A stretch of DNA of 13,549 nucleotides, taken from positions 1 through 13,549 of the forward strand of contig CAZSPC010000018.1 in assembly GCA_964608745.1 (NCBI GenBank). Direction: 5' to 3'. This document shows, one piece after another, positions 5,416-10,684 of the stretch. The DNA comes from UBA12079 sp964608745 (lineage in GTDB: Bacteria; Patescibacteriota; Minisyncoccia; Phycocordibacterales; UBA12079). The notes beneath the pieces were generated by a model, which saw only the letters and a list, made by a program, of their open reading frames with translations, searched no databases and was not told the origin of the DNA. Numbering within the stretch: position 1 is the first letter of the stretch; every line of letters begins with the position of its first letter. The position numbers and the translations under genes are program-made.

Positions 5416-6120
5416 ATGAGCAAGTTGTATGTAATAGCAACTCCAATAGGAAACCTTGAAGACATCTCGTTTAGAGCGGTGCGGATTTTGGGTGAAGTTG
5501 ATACAATTCTTTGTGAGGATACTCGGGTGACCAAAAAACTTTTACAAAAATATAATATTAATAAACCAACACTGTCATACCACCAACATAGCAAGCTTTC
5601 CAAAATAGAAAAAATTTTTGATTTGCTCGAAGAGGGGAAAGATTTAGCACTTGTTTCGGACGCAGGAACGCCAACAATTTCTGATCCAGGTTCGCAACTT
5701 ATTTCAAAAATCAGAGAAAAATTTAGGTCCCGGGGACCTAAATTTGTTGAGATAATTCCAATTCCGGGTGCAAGTGCATTGACTACTGCTTTATCTGCGA
5801 GTGGTTTAAATGCAGATCAGTTTGTCTTTTTAGGATTTTTACCACACAAAAAAGGTAGAGAAACATTATTTAAAGAAATAGTAGATACAAAACGCGTTGT
5901 AGTATTTTACGAATCACCACATCGTATCATCAAAACCCTAAACTCTCTCCAAAAACACTTGGAGACCGGGTCTCCAAGTAGGAAGGTTGTAGTGGCGAGG
6001 GAATTAACAAAAATTTATGAGGAGATTCTTTCGGGGACAGTCGAAGAGTTGTTGGTTTACTTTCAAAAAAATTCGGAGAAGATCAGGGGTGAGTTTGTAG
6101 TGATGCTTGACAAACAATAG
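5416..6120 (+). CDS. rsmI: 16S rRNA (cytidine(1402)-2'-O)-methyltransferase RsmI
   Basis: RsmI methylates the 2'-O of C1402 in the decoding centre of 16S rRNA using S-adenosylmethionine. The 234-residue protein has the whole tetrapyrrole-methylase-type core: YVIATPIGNLEDISFRA at the N-terminus, CEDTRVTKKLL, LVSDAGTPTISDPG, IPIPGASALTTALSASGL, FLGFLPHKKGR, VVFYESPHRI and the closing RGEFVVML. It lacks the C-terminal extension of the roughly 286-residue E. coli protein. I start at the ATG at 5416; an in-frame TTG just before is less likely. Two perfect palindromes lie inside the frame, encoding KFRSRGPKF (102-110) and LETGSPS (182-188), both at surface-loop positions where family members are usually shorter. 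The end of the gene contains a promoter reading rightward. Confidence 0.94.
   Translation: MSKLYVIATPIGNLEDISFRAVRILGEVDTILCEDTRVTKKLLQKYNINKPTLSYHQHSKLSKIEKIFDLLEEGKDLALVSDAGTPTISDPGSQLISKIREKFRSRGPKFVEIIPIPGASALTTALSASGLNADQFVFLGFLPHKKGRETLFKEIVDTKRVVVFYESPHRIIKTLNSLQKHLETGSPSRKVVVARELTKIYEEILSGTVEELLVYFQKNSEKIRGEFVVMLDKQ
5719..5745. repeat. 27-bp perfect palindrome inside rsmI
   Basis: Arms AAATTTAGGTCCC (5719-5731) and GGGACCTAAATTT (5733-5745) are perfect complements around a single G. It begins and ends on codon boundaries and adds exactly nine residues (KFRSRGPKF) just before the conserved VEIIPIPGASA strand. Confidence 0.85.
5957..5979. repeat. 23-bp perfect palindrome inside rsmI
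   Basis: Arms ACTTGGAGACC (5957-5967) and GGTCTCCAAGT (5969-5979) are perfect complements around a single G. It has the same architecture as the palindrome 212 bases upstream but a different arm sequence. It codes for part of HLETGSPSRK, in a loop before the conserved VVVARELTK. Confidence 0.85.
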
Positions 6121-6135
6121 TCTTTTTGGTATATT
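6107..6135 (+). promoter_or_regulatory. consensus-like promoter in the end of rsmI
   Basis: A perfect TTGACA (6107-6112, within the last rsmI codons) is separated by 17 bases from TATATT (6130-6135, 5/6). Expected start of transcription is about 6142, just before the IS30 element. It reads toward the gene at 7227, from which it is now separated by the insertion. Confidence 0.65.
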
Positions 6136-6157
6136 CTTTATCAGATTTAGGGCCTCT

Positions 6158-6178
6158 AGTTACCCCTCAAGTAGGACA
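6158..6178. repeat. left inverted repeat of the IS30 element
   Basis: AGTTACC-CCTC-AAGTAGGACA. The transposase stop codon and last six codons lie within it (end at 6160). Confidence 0.8.
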
Positions 6179-7140
6179 CTCGTTAATAATAAATAATACT
6201 CATTTGGTGTTCTAAAATCAATAATCTCTCTTGGTCTGTCATTGAGAAAGGAAAGTATTTCTTGTTTTTCTTTCTTAGTTACAGAGGATATATCTCTTTT
6301 TTTAGGAACAAAACATCTAATCCATCTATTTGTATTCTCCACAAGTCCTTTTTCCCAAGAATGATAAGGATGTGTGAAGTATATTTGAGTATTTAACATT
6401 TTCTCTATTGATTTCCAGTGTACAAATGATATATCATTATCAGTGGTTATTGAGTTAACTTTAATATCCAAAAACATTTTAGAAAGCGCCATATTTACTG
6501 TGTGGCGTTTTCTATTTGGCAAAATCTCAATTAGTGTTTTCTTTGTTAATCTATCTACTGCTACAAGAAATACATATTTACTTTGTTTAGATACAATAAA
6601 ATCTAATTCAAAATCACCAATGACTATTTCCTGCGGTCTAACATCAATATACTTTCTATTATCTTTTGGATTATTGTATGAATATCTTTTTCTGCCTGAT
6701 TTTTTGTTATTCCAACTCCAGAATAGTAGATAATCTAAACCTCTTCTATCTGTAAATTTATATATAGCTTTAGGTGAACAAACTATTTTGTAGTTTATCT
6801 TTAAATATCCACTGATTTGCTTTGGTGACCACTTTTCTCTTAATTTTTTCTCAACAAACTTTATCAAAAATTTATCCATTGATACTTTCAAACATTGTCT
6901 TTTTGATCTCCAACGCTTGTATCCTGCTTTCTTGTGGGCTTTGTTTGCTTTATATATACCCCAAACACTATTCTTTTTAATTTCTCTACTTATTGTATTA
7001 GGACTTCGTCCTAATACTTCTGCTATATCTCTTATACTTACTTTTTTGTTAAATAGCTTCTCTATTACATACCTTTCTTCGTAAGAAAGGTGTTTGTATT
7101 TCTTTTTGCCAACTTTGGCCAAATCTTTTTTGTTTTTCAT
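6160..7140 (-). CDS. IS30-family transposase
   Basis: The 326-residue protein has an N-terminal helix-turn-helix (about 18-57, LSYEERYVIEKLF...SIRDIAEVLGRSPNTISREI) that binds the inverted repeats, and a C-terminal DDE integrase core. The catalytic residues are Asp176 (GDFELDFI), Asp234 (TTDND) and Glu268 (KGLVENTNRWIR). The 33-residue gap between the second Asp and Glu is diagnostic for IS30. No frameshift or stop disrupts the frame, so it may be active. The ATG at 7140 lies 18 bases inside the right repeat; the stop lies in the left repeat. It is transcribed opposite to its neighbours. IS30 enzymes move the element by a cut-and-circle route with 2-3-bp target duplications. Confidence 0.95.
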   Translation of the reverse strand: MKNKKDLAKVGKKKYKHLSYEERYVIEKLFNKKVSIRDIAEVLGRSPNTISREIKKNSVWGIYKANKAHKKAGYKRWRSKRQCLKVSMDKFLIKFVEKKLREKWSPKQISGYLKINYKIVCSPKAIYKFTDRRGLDYLLFWSWNNKKSGRKRYSYNNPKDNRKYIDVRPQEIVIGDFELDFIVSKQSKYVFLVAVDRLTKKTLIEILPNRKRHTVNMALSKMFLDIKVNSITTDNDISFVHWKSIEKMLNTQIYFTHPYHSWEKGLVENTNRWIRCFVPKKRDISSVTKKEKQEILSFLNDRPREIIDFRTPNEYYLLLTSVLLEG

Positions 7141-7158
7141 AAGACAATATTTTACTAC

Positions 7159-7179
7159 TGTCCTACTTCAAAGGTAACT
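7159..7179. repeat. right inverted repeat of the IS30 element
   Basis: On the minus strand it reads AGTTACC-TTTG-AAGTAGGACA, matching the left repeat in 18 of 21 positions. Confidence 0.8.
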
Positions 7180-7215
7180 GGGAGCGGGGGAATAAAATAG
7201 TCAAAAAATAAAAAA

Positions 7216-7221
7216 AGGAGG
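7216..7221 (+). promoter_or_regulatory. strong Shine-Dalgarno site (AGGAGG)
   Basis: A perfect AGGAGG stands 5 bases before the ATG at 7227. This is the only strong ribosome-binding site I found at a gene start in this window, and it fixes the start of the unknown protein. Confidence 0.85.
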
Positions 7222-7226
7222 TTGTT

Positions 7227-7781
7227 ATGGCTAAGCCTAATATTACAAATCTCGGGGCGATTGTGGTTCAGTTTTCTTTTTCGTCTTCTAAGGTGGTTCC
7301 AAATAATTTTGGTTTGGAACCAAAAGAGAAGATAAATCCTTTTATAAGGAACGGGAAGGTTGTTTTTAGCAATGAGGAGGGTAGTTGTTCGGTCAAAAAT
7401 CTTCCTAAAAAACTTGTCGAGTACGGATTTGAATTGGCAACCGCAAGATATTTTGTGGTTGAATCCGACAAGAACGACAGGCGAGTTTTTTATCAGGTAA
7501 GATTTGTTTTTGTTCCGGCCGAAAAACTTCTTCCCGAAGCGCATAATCTTGGGTTGGCTGCGAGTCTGGAAGATTGCAGGTCTTTGTTCGAAGGTTTGTG
7601 CAAAAAAAGTTTTTGGGAAAAGGCAAGATGTTTTGCTAATCCTGGGAATAAACTGGCAGACAAGAAGCCTTTTGTCAGCTTCAACTTTGCTGGTCTACAG
7701 CCGGTTGATCAAACTAAGGGGATTAAGCCAACTTCTGAGGTGAAACTTCTCAAGACGAAGTTTGGCTTGAAACAACTTTAA
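7227..7781 (+). CDS. hypothetical protein, 184 aa, unknown function
   Basis: I do not recognise this family. The product is soluble in appearance: no signal peptide and no membrane helix, and basic overall with many Lys and Phe. It has four Cys residues (in SCSV, DCRS, LCKK and RCFA), not arranged as an obvious zinc finger. A run of alternating strands (IVVQFSFSSSK, YFVVESDKNDRRVFYQVRFVFVP) suggests a beta-rich N-terminal half; LEDCRSLFEGLCKKSFWEKARCF suggests a helical middle. The coding sequence is visibly richer in G/C than neighbouring genes and has a strong Shine-Dalgarno site, whereas the neighbours have none, so it may be highly expressed or of different origin. A terminator follows at once, making it a single-gene unit. 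Its original promoter may be that at 6107-6135, cut off by the IS30 element. Confidence 0.7.
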   Translation: MAKPNITNLGAIVVQFSFSSSKVVPNNFGLEPKEKINPFIRNGKVVFSNEEGSCSVKNLPKKLVEYGFELATARYFVVESDKNDRRVFYQVRFVFVPAEKLLPEAHNLGLAASLEDCRSLFEGLCKKSFWEKARCFANPGNKLADKKPFVSFNFAGLQPVDQTKGIKPTSEVKLLKTKFGLKQL

Positions 7782-7794
7782 TCCAATAATCCAT

Positions 7795-7824
7795 AAAGCC
7801 GATGTACTTGCATCGGCTTTTCTC
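7795..7824 (+). terminator. rho-independent terminator after the 7227 gene
   Basis: AAAGCCGATG (7795-7804) and CATCGGCTTT (7811-7820) form a 10-bp perfect stem with a 6-base loop, followed by TTCTCATTTTATTTTTT. It lies 14 bases after the stop codon. Confidence 0.9.
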
Positions 7825-7840
7825 ATTTTATTTTTTCGCG

Positions 7841-7846
7841 TATAAT
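7841..7846 (+). promoter_or_regulatory. -10 box giving a leaderless transcript
   Basis: A perfect TATAAT is followed by 7 bases and then ATG at 7854. The upstream in-frame ATG at 7845 overlaps the -10 box itself and so cannot be on a transcript from this promoter. The -35 region is T-rich without a clear match. Confidence 0.6.
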
Positions 7847-7853
7847 GTTTGAT

Positions 7854-8285
7854 ATGAAAAGCTTATCAATATCAGGTATATTAATCGCCCTAATCCCATT
7901 CCTTGGTTTTCCGGGAAAATGGGAAACAATATTTTTTGTCATTCTAGGTCTCTATGTCTTCGGAAGATCCTTTTATCTTTTTAGATTTGAAGCTAATGGG
8001 AAACAAGCACGAGACGAAATTATCAATTCGTCATTGCGAAGCGAAGCTGAAGCAATCCAGGAAAATATTGAAAGCGAAGAAGAAGTTGAGGGCGAAGATG
8101 CTATCGAAAGCAATAATAATGATGACGATCCGGACGAAGAAAACGAAGGAAGTGATTCTGATGAATCAGAAGGTGTAGACGAAGATGATAATGGCAATTT
8201 GGAAGAAGAGATTAAAACAGGAGAAAATGATGAAACAGATGAGAAAGATGAAGGGGGGCACGATGAAAAAGAAAAAAATAACTAA
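7854..8285 (+). CDS. small membrane protein with long acidic tail
   Basis: The 143-residue product (146 if started at 7845) has two hydrophobic segments near the N-terminus (about 4-18, ISGILIALIPFLGF, and about 22-40, TIFFVILGLYVFGRSFYLF), then a tail of about 95 residues made almost wholly of Glu, Asp, Asn, Ser and Gly. I start at 7854 because of the TATAAT box. No known family is recognised; the acidic tail could lie in the cytoplasm if both segments span the membrane as a hairpin. Residues just after the second helix (SSLRSEAEAIQ) are encoded by a dispersed repeat (8028-8057). The alpha/beta-hydrolase gene follows after 6 bases, so the two are probably one operon. The tail's simple composition makes homology searches unreliable. 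Confidence 0.65.
   Translation: MKSLSISGILIALIPFLGFPGKWETIFFVILGLYVFGRSFYLFRFEANGKQARDEIINSSLRSEAEAIQENIESEEEVEGEDAIESNNNDDDPDEENEGSDSDESEGVDEDDNGNLEEEIKTGENDETDEKDEGGHDEKEKNN
8028..8057. repeat. dispersed GTCATTGCGA...GCAATC repeat within a gene
   Basis: TCGTCATTGCGA at the left and GCAATC at the right, with GCGAAGC-type words between, match the intergenic copy at 10461-10489. ATTGC/GCAAT are inverted. The repeat is read through in frame as SLRSEAEAI. Confidence 0.65.
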
Positions 8286-8291
8286 AAAATT

Positions 8292-9164
8292 ATGCTTTCT
8301 TTTATAACAAATTTATCAGATACAAAAATTTTGATTTTATTTGGTTTGCTTATTGTTCTTATCATTATTTTTTTAGTTATAATTTCAGGTAATATAGATT
8401 TTCTGTTTAGAACTTCTCCAAATAAAAAAGCAAATGCTTTTAGTCAGGTAAAAATTGATGATACTCTAAATCAGGAGTTTTATCATTTGCCAGAATCTTC
8501 GACTCTATGGGTTTTGATTCCTTATTTAGGTGAGAAAATAGGGATTTCTAACAACTTGAAAGAAGATATTGTTGACAGAGGCTTTTCTTATTTACACTAT
8601 CAGTTTCCGCGAGAAATTTTATCTTCTGACTATGGGTTAACTATAAATAATTTCAATAATATCAACGATTTAATTATAGAGGATATAAGAAAGGTGAAAG
8701 AAGAGTATGAATTTTCTGAAATTCATATAATGGGAGCAAGCGTAGGAACATCAAATCTATTTACTGTTGTGAATAATAATAGTGATTTGTTTACAAAAGT
8801 TGTTGCAATTGTGCCGGGAAACTCTTTAGCCGAATGTACTTGGAAAGGTATTTCTAGTCAAAATATTAGGAAGGGGCTGGAAAAACAAAATATAAACCTC
8901 CCGTTTTTAGAAGAACAATGGAAAGATTTTGCTCCTCAAAGTAATTTTGAAAATTTGAAAGACAAAAAACTTTATATCTATCTTTCAAAAGCAGATAAAG
9001 TAATACCGTATGTTTGTGCTACTAAGCTCGTTGAGTTGCTGAGGCAAAATGACATTCCTTTTACTCTGAAAGAAAATAAATATTTAGGACATTATGGTAC
9101 TGTGTATAATGCGTATTTTAATCCAGATTTTTTAGATGATGAAAAACAAGAATCAGAAAAATAA
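8292..9164 (+). CDS. membrane-anchored alpha/beta-hydrolase-like protein
   Basis: The 290-residue protein begins with a strong membrane helix (about 12-32, KILILFGLLIVLIIIFLVIIS), probably an anchor with the domain on one face. The rest fits an alpha/beta hydrolase: strand WVLIPYLG, nucleophile elbow GASVG with Ser150 (IHIMGASVGTS), acid candidate Asp235 in SKADKVIP, and His267 in YLGHYGT, in the correct order and spacing for a Ser-Asp-His triad. It could be an esterase, lipase or peptidase; the substrate is unknown. It begins 6 bases after the acidic-tail gene, and its last 29 bases overlap the next gene, so the three are probably transcribed and translated together. No Shine-Dalgarno site is seen. 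Confidence 0.78.
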   Translation: MLSFITNLSDTKILILFGLLIVLIIIFLVIISGNIDFLFRTSPNKKANAFSQVKIDDTLNQEFYHLPESSTLWVLIPYLGEKIGISNNLKEDIVDRGFSYLHYQFPREILSSDYGLTINNFNNINDLIIEDIRKVKEEYEFSEIHIMGASVGTSNLFTVVNNNSDLFTKVVAIVPGNSLAECTWKGISSQNIRKGLEKQNINLPFLEEQWKDFAPQSNFENLKDKKLYIYLSKADKVIPYVCATKLVELLRQNDIPFTLKENKYLGHYGTVYNAYFNPDFLDDEKQESEK

Positions 9165-10341
9165 ACAAATCAAATTTTACGCAATAGGAGGTGTTTTTCT
9201 TGTTGCGTTTTTGTTTGTGTCTTATTCCGGTTTGCCTAAGATAATTTCTACGAAATATAATAGTGGTGAAAACGCCACAAGTACATCCGATAAAGTTGTA
9301 ATTCCTAAACCAAAAGTAGCTAGCCATGTAAAAATACCGGAAGCTGTAAAAGCAATCTATATGACAGCTTGTGTAGCTGGCACACCCTCTTTGAGAGATA
9401 ATCTTATTAATTTGGTTGAAACAACCGAGCTAAATTCTATTGTTTTGAATATTAAAGACGAGACAGGAAAGATAGGTTTTGATACGGGTAACCCAAAGCT
9501 AAAAGATGTTGAAGCTCAAATTTCGGAAGGAGAATGTAAGATTGGTGACATCGAAGCACTTGTTGAGTTAATTCACTCAAAAGGGATTTTCCTGATTGGT
9601 CGCCTTCCTGTTTTTCAAGATCAGTATATGACAGAGAAAAGACCTGATTTGGCAGTAAAAAGAGAAAGTGATGGTGGTGTATGGTCAGATAGAAAAGGTA
9701 TTAGATGGTTGGATGCTGGATCGAAAGAAGTTTGGGATTATGTAATTGAAATCGGAAAGACATCCTATAATCTCGGATTTGATGAACTAAATCTTGATTA
9801 TATTCGCTTTCCATCAGATGGTGATATGAGAGATATTTATTATCCGTTTAGTGAAGAAAAAGTAAATGCTGATCCAGAATTTGGGAAAGCGAAAGTAGTC
9901 CGAGAATTTTTTGCTTATTTCAATAATGCTTTTAAAGATACAGATGTCGTGTTGTCCGCTGACCTTTTTGGAATGGTTACTACAAATACAGACGATTTAA
10001 ACATTGGACAAATATTAGAATATGCTTCACCTTACTTTGATTTCATCGCTCCAATGGTTTATCCATCTCACTACCCACGCGGGTTTAATGGTTGGCAAAA
10101 CCCAAACAATTATCCTTATGAAGTAATTAAATTTTCAATGGATGAAGCGGTAAAAAGATTGGTGGTAGCCAGTACAACTCCTTTACAATTAAGACCTTGG
10201 TTACAAGATTTTGACTATGGCGGTGATTATGATGTAGAAGAGGTGAGGGCACAGATTCAAGCAACATATGATGCTGGACTAACTTCTTGGATGCTTTGGT
10301 CAGCTTCTAATCGTTATACCACTGGTGCTTTAGAGAAGTAA
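9136..10341 (+). CDS. DUF4015-family putative glycoside hydrolase, membrane-anchored
   Basis: The 401-residue protein starts with a signal anchor (Lys-rich start, hydrophobic 14-31) and a Ser/Thr/Pro-containing linker, then a TIM-barrel-like domain from about residue 67 to the end. The words KAIYMTACVAGTPSLRDNL, LNSIVLNIKDETGKIGF, DELNLDYIRFPSDG, VLSADLFG and APMVYPSHYPRG are those of the DUF4015 putative glycosyl-hydrolase family (PF13200). Acidic residues in the strand ends (for example DYIRFP and SADLFG) are candidate catalytic groups by analogy with other barrels. It probably acts on an extracellular or envelope polysaccharide. The ATG at 9136 (or 9139, three bases on) lies inside the preceding gene, so translation is likely coupled. 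Confidence 0.88.
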   Translation: MMKNKNQKNKQIKFYAIGGVFLVAFLFVSYSGLPKIISTKYNSGENATSTSDKVVIPKPKVASHVKIPEAVKAIYMTACVAGTPSLRDNLINLVETTELNSIVLNIKDETGKIGFDTGNPKLKDVEAQISEGECKIGDIEALVELIHSKGIFLIGRLPVFQDQYMTEKRPDLAVKRESDGGVWSDRKGIRWLDAGSKEVWDYVIEIGKTSYNLGFDELNLDYIRFPSDGDMRDIYYPFSEEKVNADPEFGKAKVVREFFAYFNNAFKDTDVVLSADLFGMVTTNTDDLNIGQILEYASPYFDFIAPMVYPSHYPRGFNGWQNPNNYPYEVIKFSMDEAVKRLVVASTTPLQLRPWLQDFDYGGDYDVEEVRAQIQATYDAGLTSWMLWSASNRYTTGALEK

Positions 10342-10412
10342 TTTTAAAACTGGCGCAATCTGTTAATGGTTTGTAGTTTTTAGCCAATAGCTTATAGCCT
10401 GGAGCTGATAGG

Positions 10413-10464
10413 ATGAATTTTGGCTCCGCAAAAATTCATCAAACGAAAAAACTCGTTTTTTCGT
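10413..10464. repeat. double-hairpin repeat (second copy)
   Basis: Hairpin one is 10413-10439 (ATGAATTTT/AAAATTCAT with an internal GC/GC pair); hairpin two is 10443-10464 (ACGAAAAAA, CTCG, TTTTTTCGT). Order, spacing and most of the sequence match 436-484 between gatC and gatA. Confidence 0.75.
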
Positions 10465-10490
10465 CATTGCGAGCGTGAGCGTTGCAATCT
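10461..10490. repeat. dispersed GTCATTGCGA...GCAATC repeat, intergenic copy
   Basis: TCGTCATTGCGAGCG at the left and GCAATC at the right, with inverted ATTGC/GCAAT. It directly abuts the double hairpin and is related to the copy inside the gene at 7854. Confidence 0.65.
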
Positions 10491-10493
10491 ACA

Positions 10494-10524
10494 AAAATGG
10501 TGGGTGTCCGACATCCACCATTTT
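10494..10524. repeat. 31-nt near-perfect palindrome
   Basis: AAAATGGTGG-GTGTC and GACAT-CCACCATTTT pair over 15 positions around a single C, with one G-T pair. It is another member of the repeat cluster that fills 10370-10610. Between it and the next hairpin (10525-10571) I see no gene or clear motif apart from a second GGGTGTCC word at 10535. Confidence 0.7.
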
Positions 10525-10571
10525 ACTCATCCGCGGGTGTCCTTCATCAGCAAACTGCTCAACAAAGCCAT

Positions 10572-10606
10572 ATTCAACGGCTCAATCCTGAGCCGTTGAA
10601 TTTTTT
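10572..10606 (+). terminator. strong rho-independent terminator
   Basis: ATTCAACGGCTCA (10572-10584) and TGAGCCGTTGAAT (10589-10601) form a perfect 13-bp stem with loop ATCC, followed by five more T. It lies 230 bases after the DUF4015 gene and 79 before the ATPase ATG, so it probably ends the envelope operon and insulates the ATPase promoter. Confidence 0.88.
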
Positions 10607-10672
10607 GCAATTTCAAGTTTTAAAATTTATGTTTTTCTACCTGCAACAACTTCTCTATTTCTATATTTATTG

Positions 10673-10678
10673 TATACT
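10673..10678 (+). promoter_or_regulatory. -10 box of the ATPase gene (leaderless)
   Basis: TATACT (5/6), preceded by TG, ends 6 bases before the ATG at 10685. No clear -35 box or Shine-Dalgarno site is present. Confidence 0.5.
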
Positions 10679-10684
10679 AAATAT

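Larger units (their letters stand above)
6158..7179 (-). mobile_element. IS30-family insertion sequence, apparently intact
   Basis: Imperfect 21-bp terminal inverted repeats (18/21 identical) lie at 6158-6178 and 7159-7179: AGTTACC, four variable bases, AAGTAGGACA at each inner-reading end. They enclose one full transposase gene on the minus strand, for a total of about 1.02 kb, typical of IS30. Partial similarity continues up to 6 bases further outward (to 6152 and 7185), with GG on either side that could be a 2-bp target duplication; the exact ends are uncertain. The element sits between rsmI and the gene at 7227. Confidence 0.85.

Noticed and set aside
7155..7684. Several minus-strand and alternate-frame open frames opposite the 7227 gene
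   Set aside because: They are shadows of the 7227 gene, which has a strong Shine-Dalgarno site, a terminator and a coherent protein.
400..10600. CRISPR array or phage-type direct-repeat cluster
   Set aside because: The repeats seen are palindromic, few and unevenly spaced, without regular spacers, and no cas genes are present.
10546..10601. Possible decayed tRNA-Thr 3' end (CAGCA...CTGCTCAAC and TCAACGGCTCA words also found at 4320-4345)
   Set aside because: The shared words are 9-11 nt long, about what chance gives in a window of this size, and the second one is explained as an arm of the perfect terminator stem.
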